NCBI GenBank assembly: GCA_958299035.1
Contig: CATQJL010000112.1
Coordinates: forward strand, 55,657,140 to 55,721,139
Origin: Cylicocyclus nassatus
Lineage: Eukaryota; Nematoda; Chromadorea; Rhabditida; Strongylidae
Length of the DNA: 64,000 nucleotides
Direction: 5' to 3'
The notes beneath the pieces were generated by a model. It was not told the origin of the DNA. It made no database searches and worked only from the letters and a program-made list of their open reading frames with translations. This document shows positions 54,271 through 64,000 of the stretch, piece after piece (position 1 is the stretch's first letter; the number at the start of each line of letters is the position of its first letter). A program made the translations under genes and the position numbers.

Positions 54271-55878
54271 AGAAAGAAAGAGGAGAAAAGCTGCTTTTAC
54301 AAATATTCAAATTGTTTTGTTCTATGAGCTTTGGGATGCCCGACTATGGAACGAAAAATAATTCTACAAAAATTGAGAAGCCAGCTATAGATGCCAAGAG
54401 AGATGTATTGTATCGCAAACATTGTTTCTTTATCCATTGTTGCTTTCCCAAAAGTCGTTAGAATATCAGTTTCAGCCCAAAGCGAATTGATATCGATGGT
54501 ACTTGACGCTGCCTTAGTTGAATGCTAAAAAAAGTCATCGACTGATTTTGCATTAACCATACATTGAGGTTTTCGCCCATATAAACCTTCATAACTCCTT
54601 GCATGAAAATGTGCAGCAGATAAGAAGGGTAGATTCACAATCAATGTTTCATCTTCAAGGCAGTATACACCTCATGTTGGAAGGACTTCGATTGAACTTG
54701 CTTATCTTTAAGTGGATTACTATAGGTCTAAAAATGGCACAAACTTTTAGACCGACCTAATAAGCGGAGCTTACATAAATTCATGGCAAGGATTCAATGG
54801 CAAAAATTCTAAAGTATGTGAACCAACAAAAATGTATCTCTGTGTGAATCAATGAACAATGGAACCGAATAGTGACAGCCTGAAACTATAAAATATATGA
54901 TGGTATTGGATCTGGGGAAATTTGCAACCTTTTTGTGACGCTATGACGTGGGATTGACAATGAAACCATCTGCAATGAAATTGGAAAAAAGAACCTAATG
55001 TTTTGGATATTTGGTACAAACCTAAGAGTCAAATATTGCTCTGCTGTACCAGTGAATGAAAGAGAAACTCTTGCAGTGCCGTTTTCGGAGCGGGTACTGT
55101 TTAAATGCCTGAAATGAAATACTTATAAAGCAAATTACTGTTTTCACAAGTAAGAAGTATTACGCGTATAAACGCTGCTGAAATGATCGCTCTGCTCATG
55201 ATTAGCGGCAAAGGCCTCTCAATCCCACACGCTGAATTTTCGGGCAGTTTACAAAAGAATTGCGATGACAAGCTATAGCTTTCTTCTCACTCTCCATCTG
55301 CATGGGTAGGTTTTATGCGTTAATAAAGAATCCAATTTCCAGTAAATTTTATGCAGTCGTCTTTGAAAGTTATTCTAAAAACCGCAGAAGTCTTCGAAAA
55401 CGCGACACACGTCCGTGCGTACTAGAAATTTGAAGTTGCTAGGTAATATAGTGCAGAGTGTCCCAAAAGCATGCATACATTGTTTAATGTTATTTTTCTT
55501 CCCAAAAAGCCCTTCCCTAACTTCATGCACCATCTGTAAAGCTGGTTTCAGCTTACGTTTGCAGTATGAATCGAATCACCGTTCGCTTTTTATTGTTGTA
55601 GGATTACGGTAGGAATTTTCGGTGTACGGAACCATTGTGAAATAGGTCGTCTGATAGAATTTTTTCAAAAATCTAAAAGACTGTGTAGCAAGGTTTTCAC
55701 ATATGCTGATGTTACTACACAACTTTTTACGGTTTTTTAAGCTTTATAGTGATGTAATCGCTTATCTGACGAATACTGGAGAAAGCTTTTACGATGTTCC
55801 AGGAATACTTGATGAAAAAGGCCTTATAGCAAAGTGCACACTTCATTTTTAAAATCACCGGCTTTAATTATCCTAATA

Positions 55879-56547
55879 CAGGGTGTCCCAAAAAAATGTA
55901 TCGAACGTTTGATCGTTAATATTTCTCTTCTAAAGAAGTCTTTTCCCTTGCTTCGGGTACCAATCTGTAGAGTTGGCTTCAACTTAGATTATAGAACGAA
56001 TCACTTATCACTCTTCATTACTGTAGGATTACGGTAGAAACTCCAAAGAGGGTTTTAAGCAATGAAAGGCCATATGCCCCAGAAAGGAAACAAAACAGCC
56101 TGAAAACTTTTACACTAGGCTAATTAGAGTTGTTGATTCTAACTGTAAAGTTCCCAACTTTTTATGATGCTTCATTGAAGATTTACGCCGGGTGAGAGGT
56201 AGCGGCCATTTTTTCGATGTTCCTAAAAAGTGCGATTACATCGTTTAGAAAGCTTCGCAATCTTATGAATAGTTGAGTATTGAACTCAGCGTCCATAAAA
56301 ACCCTATTACACAAGTTTTCACATTTTTTTGAAAAATTTTGAACCGGCAGCTTTTTCCACATTGACACCATATGTTTCAAGTTTCTACCGTAATCCTACA
56401 GTAATGAAGAGAGATGGGTGATTCGTTCTATAATGCAAATCTAAGTTGAAGCCAGCTCTACAAAACGGTACCTGAAGCAAAGCAAAGGACTTCTTGGGAA
56501 GAGAGATATTAACGATCAAACGTTCGATACATTTTTTTGGGACCCTG
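55879..56547. mobile_element. CAGGGTGTCC-type MITE inserted in a relative
   Basis: TA|CAGGGTGTCCCAAAAAAATG starts it and CATTTTTTTGGGACCCTG|TA ends it. Arms of over 150 bp are inverse copies (gaacgtttgatcgttaatat with atattaacgatcaaacgttc). It is 669 bp and better preserved than the outer element, so younger. Confidence 0.85.
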
Positions 56548-56551
56548 TATA

Positions 56552-57566
56552 TTAGGTCGGTGTAAAAGTTTTGTCAGTTTTTTCAATCCATCGGTAAACA
56601 CGCTAGAATAAAGATAAACAAACAATTCAGAATGTATCCGGTGCAGAATTTCTTCCTCTTTCCAGCTGCCGAACTCCCATTGTGTTCCATTGCGAGAGTG
56701 ACGAGATATTTGCTGAAAACTAAAATCACTCGTTTTTACCACGTCCAACTTTCACTAATTCTTAAAATTTTTGTATGGGACTTTTGGAGGAGCCCTAACA
56801 ATCAGCAGATAGGGCAAAACTTTTGCCAACTTACGCAATTTTTTTATTTTTTCAGCTGCTTTTTCACAGTTTTGCTATATAATTTTGTAAAAGTCTTGTT
56901 TTTGGAAAATCGTACAACTTGTTATTGCACCGAACACTGCACAAGCTACAGAATACCGAAGTTTCAACACTTGATTATTACTACCGCTGCCATTACAAAG
57001 TTAATGAGCGATTTTCGCTTCATATGAAAAACTTTGAAACGTAGGTTACGTCAGTGTGCCTCCTGAAATTGAGAAATACTGCTATTTTCCTCACAAATTT
57101 CACCTGCCTCGGCAAAAAGAGACAAGTGTTAGAAGGAGGAAAAAAGTTGCATCGAATGGTGACTAAAGTGTTTAACATTTTATGTTCTACGAGGTTAAAA
57201 TAGGCTGAATGTAAAATTTGGTCACTTTAAAAAATAAATCGTAGACATTCTGGAAGACAAGCCTTAGAGTTACAAAAAATTGCATCTGTTGGCAAAAAGT
57301 TTGCCCTATCTGCAGGTTATCACGGCTCCTCCGAAAGTCTCATATAAAAATTTTGAAAATTAGCGGAAGTTGGACATAGTAAAAACGAGTGGTTTTAATT
57401 TACAGCAAATATCTCGTCACTCCCGCAACGGAACACAATGGGAGTTTGGAGGCTGAATAGAGGAAGAAATTCTGCATCTGATACATTTTGAATTGTTTGT
57501 TTATCTTTATTCTAGAGTGTTTACCGATGGATTGAAGAAACTGACAAAACTTTTGCACCAACCTAA
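56552..57566. mobile_element. Palindromic mariner-like element, TIR TTAGGTCGGTGTAAAAGTTT
   Basis: The left end TTAGGTCGGTGTAAAAGTTT and right end AACTTTTGCACCAACCTAA are inverse copies, with TA at 56,550-56,551 and 57,567-57,568. The arms mirror each other (gcagatagggcaaacttttg-like and caaaaagtttgccctatctg). It inserted at the TA that ends the neighbouring MITE. It is non-coding; frames in the arms are mirror images. Confidence 0.85.
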
Positions 57567-58150
57567 TAAATAAAGCTTTCAATGGCCTAAAATCCTTTTC
57601 AAAGTTTCTACCGCAATTTACAGTGAGGGGAAGCGATCAACGATTCTCTCTAAACTGCAAATCAAGGCTGCCAGCTCTACAAAGATACCTGAGTGTAAGC
57701 AAAACACTTCTTGAGAAGAAAGATATTGACGATCAAGCAGTGTCTACATACTTTTGAGACATCCTGTAACTTCGGGAAATCTTCATCAAACGCATGTATC
57801 GCATTCAAAAATCAAGAATTTCGAAGATAAACATTTATCGATTATATTTGAACACTGAAGGCAGGTTTTCTAATGACTTTTCGAATGGTTTCACCCATTT
57901 ACACAGTGACCAAACATTAACATTCAGTCCAAAAAGCTGCGTTTTCTTTTACACCCATGCAGCAACCTACTTCCAACGTGAATACACGAAAGCGCATCAA
58001 ATAGCCTAGCACACAATCTGTTACCAGTGAACGAAATAGTTGGTTAGAGTAAATCTTCACTTTTTCAAATTGTGCTATACTAAGTGTTCATTCACAAATA
58101 CATACGCTGAAACTCAAAAGTTGACAGTTTGCGTAACTGTGTCCAATATA

Positions 58151-59507
58151 CAGGGTGTCCTTGAAAATTGCACTCTGCCTATTAATCACCTCTTTGCTTT
58201 AATATCTCTTGTCGACCTCTATTTAATATTCTGTAAAGCTGGCTTCAACTTAAAAGGACGCTTTGTAGAGAATTAGACGATTGCATCCGTTCTTGGTAAC
58301 TGCTGCGTGCTTCTAGACGAGGAATTGTGAGTGTTTTTTTTGGAAAAATTTACGCATATCTTGGATAAAATTAATCATTACGGTTCCTCCAGCGCCCAAA
58401 TAAAGCAGTGCGAGTGGAGTATACTAGACAAAAAGTTCTCACTGCATAAAGTACGGTAACACACAACACTAGCCTACCCGAGCGGTTTTGTATTATTTTA
58501 CTCTAGCTAAGCTTTTTATTTTTTTTCGACACAAAAACGCTCATAACTCGGCGTAAAGGCGCACAGCAGGCACCAAAGACAAGGTTGGAATTCAGCGTTT
58601 AAAGCTTTTCAATGCTATACAGATAGAAATGCCGCTGGACTGAGAACGCTTTCCTTGTTAGATTTGTATGAAACTAAACCAATTGCTCTTCGATACTGTA
58701 GGACTATAATTAAGTGGGACTTTCGGTAAGCAGCATTGTACGATAAGCTCTCATAAAAATTTTTTTCCGAAAATCTGGAAAACAAACGAAGGTTTTTACA
58801 CATGCAGTTTTTTGAAATTCAAAATGGTGGAATCATATTACAACATGGAAGAACAGTTACAGGGATGTGCAAGAGAAACAATATGTAGCAATTGCCAGCG
58901 GCTGCTGCCAATGCACTATTTGCCTCACAATGTGCGAACTCCAGAGTCGTGAAAATGAATGGATTTGAAATGTTTTACTCAATAACTTTTGCCTAGAGCC
59001 CGTTAATCAGTGCATTTTGAAATTCTTTTCGATATTTCTGACTTATTTTCGTGTCTTCATCAGTAAACTATCTAATTCTCCTGTTTGGACGAAAGCATGA
59101 AAAAAGCAAATGCTCTTATTTTTTTGCATGCTGATGAATAAAAATCACGGAAAAAGATGCGCAAATTGTTGACACCAGCAATCGTTGCACTTTCTCGCCA
59201 CCCCAGTTACAGTATAACTGAAGTATTTTGGAAAAAAGCATTAGTGAAGTGCAAACTTCACTGACGAAATTAAAGACTTTAGCTTAATGTGAGAGTTTTG
59301 GAACGTACCATTTTCTTCCTGAGGCAAAATGTGACTACCTGTGTTTTAAACTTCTCTCGAGCTCTTACCGTAATCCCACAGTAATGAAGTGATTGGTGCA
59401 CTTTAGGCTTGAAAATTTGGATCAAAGCCAGCTCCACAGAATTTACCATGTGCTTGGCGTCAAAACAAGAAACATTCAAACAGTGAGCAGATTTCTTCGG
59501 GACCCTG
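58151..59507. mobile_element. CAGGGTGTCC-type element in Z2
   Basis: TA|CAGGGTGTCCTTGAAAATTG starts it and TTCTTCGGGACCCTG ends it. The right arm has the family order (cgtaatcccacagtaatgaa, agccagctccacag, cagtgagcag). In Z1 the right end survives at about 23,685. The interior has the cataactcggcg repeat shared with 22,681 and 22,344. Confidence 0.6.
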
Positions 59508-60175
59508 AATATGGTGGAAAAAGAAGAGTTCGGAACGCTTTTTTATGGTTCTTGTCCCCATCGCCTTAAGATGTAACAAAAGGAGCAAGGAAGAAAACAG
59601 CAGAAAACAGCAAGTAGCATAAGTCTGGTGAGCCTCTCGCATTCGTATCACGTGGAAGATACAGACGCCCTTTCCATAACAGATGATATATAAAAAAGGC
59701 ATAGACAAACTTTTGCTCACTTTTATTACTTTTTTCAACAAGTTGGCGCAGATTTACTCTTTACTAGGTTTAAGTGCATGAGTATTTCCATTCATAATGC
59801 AGTATTACGTAGGAACCATGACCATTCTAGTCATAATGTATCAATCAATCTTTTTTAATTCCCATATATTTTCAAGAACAATGCTGCAATTTTAAATGCG
59901 CAGAGAAAATCCAACGTGAAATTTGTTGAGATACAGCATCAGCGCAACTCAACAATAGAAGACCTATGGATTTTCTACAACCGTTTGTTCTGACCTATCT
60001 ATGGAACGTCCAAGACAAATTTCTGCGCAACGTCAAATACCGCTTTCTCTTACAGAAAAAAACTTGTGGTCTATAACATTACATCGATATGGCACATTAT
60101 CGCGTTTACTAAATCTTTCATGCTGACAAACACGTATCCTTTGTGAACAGAGTTTAGAAAAACGTCTAGTCATTA

Positions 60176-61598
60176 CAATACCGCTCACAGAATGTGAAAA
60201 ATTTCGGTGAATGTCGCGGAATTCCGGAAATTCCGCGAAGGTTCGCGAAATTCCGGGAATTCCGCAACATTCCCGAAATTTCGCGAAATTCATGTAAACC
60301 GAAAACAGCATTGTATTCAGCTCGTCAAGTCGAATCTTCTGCTATACAAGGTGTCTCCAATATCCTGTTTTCAATGATCTTGAATTTGCATGCGGACTCC
60401 TCTTCGCATGGGTGTAACGCAACGAGCATCATACATAGGAGACTGCCGTGGCACCATTCGATAGTACTCTTTCAGTAGATTATTCTTCGCTAAACAGCAG
60501 CCGAAGACTCTCTTTTAAAGGAGAAGAGCTGATAAACTTTGGAAAAATTAAGCTGTTCCAAGTTCTACCAGCCGTAATTTTCTTCAAAATGAACATTTTC
60601 GAAATCCGAAAGCAGCATTGTGTTCAGCTCGTCAAGGCAAATCTTCAGATATCCAGCATGTCCTTAAATTCTGTTTCCAATTTTTTCAAAATTTTCTGCG
60701 CGCGTATATTCGCAAGGTCGCAACGCAGCGCACATCAAACATAAAAGACTCCAATAAGCACTATTGGATTGTGCTGCTTTCGCAGATTACCGAGCGCTAA
60801 AAACGAACCGAGGAATCTTTTTCAGAAAAGATAGAAGAGCTGGTGAATTCTAGAAAAATTGTGCTGTCTCAAATTTTGCCCACTGTAACCCTAAAATGGG
60901 AAGCTCTTCTGCTAAGCAGATGCGATTTTCGTAATCAGCAGGTCAGATAACCTCTATGAGCAAGTTTTCAAAGAAATTCGGGTGATTTGATTTTTTTCGT
61001 TCTCGCCCTGAAGCTCGCCGATGGGTTTGGTCAAAATGTCGATGATCTTGGATTATAAGGAAACTTCGCTCAAAGAGGTTATCTGACCTGCTGATTACGA
61101 AAATCACATTTGCTTAGCAGGAGAGCTTCCCATTTTAGGGTTACAGTGGGCAAAATTTGAGACAGCACGAATTTTCTAGAATTCACCAGCTCTTCTATCT
61201 TTTTTCAAGAAGGTTCTCCGGTTGCTTTTTAGCGCTCGATAATCCGGGGAAGCAGCACAATCCAACAGTGCTTATTGGAGTCTATTATGTTTGATGTGCG
61301 CTGCGTTGCGACCTTGCGAATATACGCGCGCAGAAAACTTTGAAAAAATTGGAAACAGAATTTCAAGGACATGCTGGATATCTGAAGATTTGCCTTGACG
61401 AGCTGAACACAATGCTGCTTTCGGATTTTGATAACACTCATTCGGAAAGAAGTTATGGCCCTGCGTAATTTGCGTGATTTACATGAATTTCGCGAAATTC
61501 CGGGAATGTCGCGGAATTCCCGGAATTTTGCACCTTCGCGGAAAATCCGAAATTCTGCGACATTCACGGAAATTTTGCACATTCTGTGAGCGGTATTG
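60176..61598. mobile_element. Palindromic transposon upstream of gene copy 2
   Basis: The ends CAATACCGCTCACAGAATGTG and CACATTCTGTGAGCGGTATTG are perfect inverse copies, flanked by TA (60,174-60,175 and 61,599-61,600). In Z1 the same place (near 24,383, tcattatacaaatc) is empty. The ends contain ccgcgaaattccgggaattc-type runs. The centre is near 61,005 (gcagaagagcttccc-like arms), with one internal direct repeat (60,300 and 60,610, cagctcgtcaag). It has no transposase frame. It lies 71 bp upstream of the start codon at 61,669. Confidence 0.9.
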
Positions 61599-61668
61599 TA
61601 TGCATTATTCGATGCTGTAGAAGAGAAAAGCAAATTTCAGAACATTGCTTGTTACCGAAGTTACATCA

Positions 61669-62578
61669 ATGCTTTACACAATCTTACTTCTCTGTATTGT
61701 ATTATCAGGTGAGGAATTTTTTGTGCCTGCAGATACTTGAACACAAAGCACATACTGACGTCCAGTCATTTGTGCGCGTACATAGCAAATAGCGCTTTTT
61801 AAACTAGATACCGCAATGCTTTCAAAAATGCACTGCTGCAAGGTCTTGTAATTGACAGCAACAAAGACTCTGCCTTCTTGCTTTTCGAGTAATTGTATAT
61901 GACCGAATGTTCATTACAGTGAAAGATCAGATCATTTGGTTCGGACGAATAAGGAAGATAACTGCGCTAAATTTATATTAAATTTATTCTTTTACAGCAA
62001 TCCCAGTAGACGGTCTGACTTGCAAACATTCGGGAAGGCGTGCGTTGTGCTACACTCGTTCAAAGTAAGAGATTATCCATTGTCTATTATACGCGACTAA
62101 ATTGTGATTTTTTTTGAGGAAAATATCTTACACGGGAAGTTTGTCAAACTGTGTGAAAGTGTGCAAGACCAAGGAAGTTCGAGGTACTAAAAAGGCGTGC
62201 AGAAAAGTGTGCAGAAAGTGTAAGAAAAAATGCGCACAGTCGCCGATAAGACCTGTGACGCCTGCCGGAAGAAGTTCATCATTGACGAGCTTTTTGACGA
62301 CGACTCCAACAGTTACCACTGCGGAAACAACACCGACAACAGTGACAACAACTTCACTGACGACAACAGAATCACCCACTCTCACGACGAGTTCAACAAC
62401 ATCTTCAACAACAACAACGTCAACGACAACAATTTCAACAACTACACCATCAACTACAACTACAACAACAACAACTACTACTACCACTACTACGACAACT
62501 CCAAGTAAGTTGTGCATTCTTCGGAGTATGATTTTGAGCTGGCGCGCGTTTTTGCGTAATAGAAGGGTTGCGCTTTAG
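61669..62578 (+). CDS. Secreted 8-cysteine protein with Thr-rich mucin-like tail, copy 2 (3 exons)
   Basis: Exons are 61,669-61,708, 61,998-62,064 and 62,119 onward, with the same phases as the copy at 24,426 and the same 54-bp second intron. The original start is lost (ATG to GTT), but an in-frame ATG three codons later keeps a 13-residue hydrophobic signal start. All eight mature cysteines and their spacing are kept. Substitutions in the cysteine domain are a mix of silent and replacement. The Thr-rich tail is slightly shorter. The donor CCAA|GTAAGT at 62,505 is conserved, whereas the frame beyond it diverges with indels, so the donor is probably used; otherwise the stop is at 62,578. A 1.4-kb transposon separates the gene from its ancestral upstream region. 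Confidence 0.7.
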
Positions 62579-63377
62579 AATAGATGCTCAAGCATGGCAT
62601 TCTGTGGATTAGCCAACGGGAATAAAGCTTTCAAAACGTCTTTTAAATTTGGCATTTTGAGAGATTGGTGCTAGAAAATTGTAGAGAGCCGATAGCTAGC
62701 CCAAAAAATGTGCAAAAAGTTATTACACAGCAAAAATCCATACTTACTTGAGTAGGCTTCAATCTTGCATAGAAATGCAAAAACAAAAAAAAAATTGAAG
62801 GAGGTGCCATTTTACAGGAAAGATCCTATCGTTACTGCTTTTCCAAAGATACACAGTTTGGAACCAAACCTGGTGGAATAAATCTGGTGTCTATTTGAAA
62901 TACTGTGAGGCCTTTTGCAGCAAACAGCGTTTTTGCTGAAAAAGTGCATTACTGGAATAATTTTTGCGTATAACGACGATTTCATAAAATTCTTGTTTTC
63001 ACGTTACCGTACAATATTGAAGCCTGTTGGTAAGGTATGGACTTTTGTTGAAGAGATTTTACCTTTTCTAAGCTAGTTCGGCGGCCCTCCGCGATTTTCT
63101 AGCATCAAAACTCAAGAGCGTAATTAAAACGCCATTTCTGGAAGTTTTTTCACCGGTGGCCAACCCATAGAATTCTATGTTTAAACATCAGTTATGAGAC
63201 GCAAGCGTTCTATCATTTTTAAGATATCAAACTGTGAATTTGGGTCTAGTATCTAAGAAATCACTGATTTTTGTTTGCATTGCGAAGAACTTTCGTTCCA
63301 ACCTAACATTATCGGTATCGATTGCATAGTAAAAGCTTTGGAAAGCTTTTAGGCTTTGAATGTAGCAACTTCGACTC

Positions 63378-63936
63378 TCGGACAGTCGTCGGCCTACCTC
63401 CGGAGCAGAAATGGCAGAGCCGCGGGGTTTGCCCAGCGGGGGTTTGCCACTCGTGCTCCGGAGCCCTCCGGTTTGTGCTCCGGAGACCTCCCATTTTCTG
63501 CTCCGGAGACCTCCCATTTTGTGCTCCAGAGACCTCCTATTTGTGCTCCAGAGCCCTTCTCATTTTGTGTTCCGGCGGTGTCCTAAATCTGGCGTACCTT
63601 CGCAGCGCAAATCTATGCTCCGGAGCCCTTCCATTCTGTGTCCCAAAGACCTCCCGTTTTGCGCTCCGGGTACCTCCCGTTTTGTGCTCCGGAGACCTCC
63701 CATTTGTCACCTCGGAGCCCTCCCATTTTGTGCTCCAGTGGTCTCCCAAATCCGGCGTACCTCCGGAGCAGAGATTTACAAGCCCGCTGGAGGGGTCCCA
63801 TCTGCCTTCTTGTGACCTCACCGTGACGTCACAGAAAGGGACCACCCCCTCGCCCCGCTCTCAATGGTCAGTTGGGTCCTCCGCAGCTTTGCCAGATTTT
63901 GACTGTCCTCCGGAGCTACGGCACCAATTGTCTGAG
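63378..63936. mobile_element. GC-rich element with CRE-like motif and minisatellite, copy 2
   Basis: The ends (CGGACAGTCG-like left, ATTGTCTGAG right) and the motif CACCGTGACGTCACAG near 63,820 match the element at 29,154-29,529. Z1 is continuous here (near 26,922, cgactctttacacac), so it is an insertion. Between 63,440 and 63,745 it holds about a dozen 23-24-bp units (gctccggagacctcccattt). These give a 205-codon frame (63,322-63,939) and other frames on both strands, which I read as repeat artefacts. Confidence 0.7.
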
Positions 63937-64000
63937 TGATTACTTACTGGTGTTGCGTTATTGTTTTGTAAGATTCAACCACAACTTTTTATTAGGCTGG

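Larger units (their letters stand above)
55454..57766. mobile_element. CAGGGTGTCC-type element interrupted by two nested elements
   Basis: The left arm starts CAGAGTGTCCCAAAAGCATG at 55,454 and runs to 55,878. The right arm resumes at about 57,570 and ends TTTTGAGACATCCTG at 57,766 followed by TA. Its paralog at 9,415-10,056 is continuous at the interruption. Confidence 0.7.
53570..57770. repeat. Segmental duplication block Y, copy 2 (Y2)
   Basis: It is the direct paralog of Y1: RTE relic, mariner tail ending at 54,757 (gaccgacctaataagc), the 54,770-55,300 segment matching 7,770-8,320, and the CAGGGTGTCC element. Two nested elements enlarge its right end. Confidence 0.75.
58150..64000. repeat. 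Segmental duplication block Z, copy 2 (Z2)
   Basis: It is the direct paralog of Z1 and continues past the window end. The three-exon gene, its upstream 1.5 kb and its downstream 0.9 kb match. Copy-specific insertions are at 60,176-61,598 and about 63,378-63,936. Confidence 0.85.

Noticed and set aside
63322..63939. 205-codon plus-strand frame, the longest in the window
   Set aside because: It lies almost wholly in a 23-24-bp minisatellite inside a mobile element, and at least three other frames are open in the same DNA.

Overview
The window looks like repeat-rich, AT-rich animal DNA, most likely from a nematode or another invertebrate. This rests on three sequence signs. There are short GT..AG introns of 42 and 54 bases in the best gene models. 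There are relics of an RTE-type LINE whose reverse-transcriptase motifs resemble nematode RTE elements. There are also dense mariner/Tc1-like palindromic MITEs, Helitrons and a Penelope-like GIY-YIG fragment. I see no bacterial operons, CRISPR arrays, rRNA or tRNA genes. The species cannot be fixed from the sequence alone.

The main structural feature is that the window holds two tandem, direct-orientation copies of one old duplicated unit, X-Y-Z. Unit 1 has X1 (1-6,720), Y1 (6,750-11,046) and Z1 (about 22,560-26,980). Unit 2 has X2 (35,357-42,845), Y2 (53,570-57,770) and Z2 (about 58,150 to the window end). Later insertions pushed the blocks apart. Between Y1 and Z1 lie a GC-rich short tandem repeat, a 6-kb satellite (11,622-17,600, about 136-bp monomers with a 1,213-bp higher-order repeat) and two Helitrons. 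Between X2 and Y2 lie a Helitron, a small two-exon gene, nested mariner palindromes, a triplicated 442-bp unit and a Penelope fragment. Comparing the two units gives empty versus filled sites for several transposons.

Coding content is low. The best genes are a duplicated pair of three-exon genes (24,426-25,336 and 61,669-62,578). They encode small secreted proteins with a signal peptide, eight conserved cysteines and a long Thr-rich mucin-like tail. In the second copy a 1.4-kb palindromic transposon sits 71 bp upstream of the start codon. A third good gene is a two-exon, 87-codon gene on the minus strand (46,169-46,474). Its last exon has an inverted second copy at 52,989-53,074. A run of coding-like exons at 30.3-35.3 kb may be one gene split by a cluster of Helitrons and MITEs. 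Other candidate exons are given with low confidence.

Many of the transposons are near-complete palindromes (fold-back elements) with unrelated ends. They include the mariner types at 32.6, 46.6, 47.1 and 56.6 kb, the fold-backs at 35.9, 36.8, 38.8 and 60.2 kb, a GC-rich element at 29.1 kb, and a Helitron made of two head-to-head copies at 21.1-22.3 kb. This palindrome excess, the nesting, and the tandem duplication that serves as an internal clock are the most interesting properties of the region.
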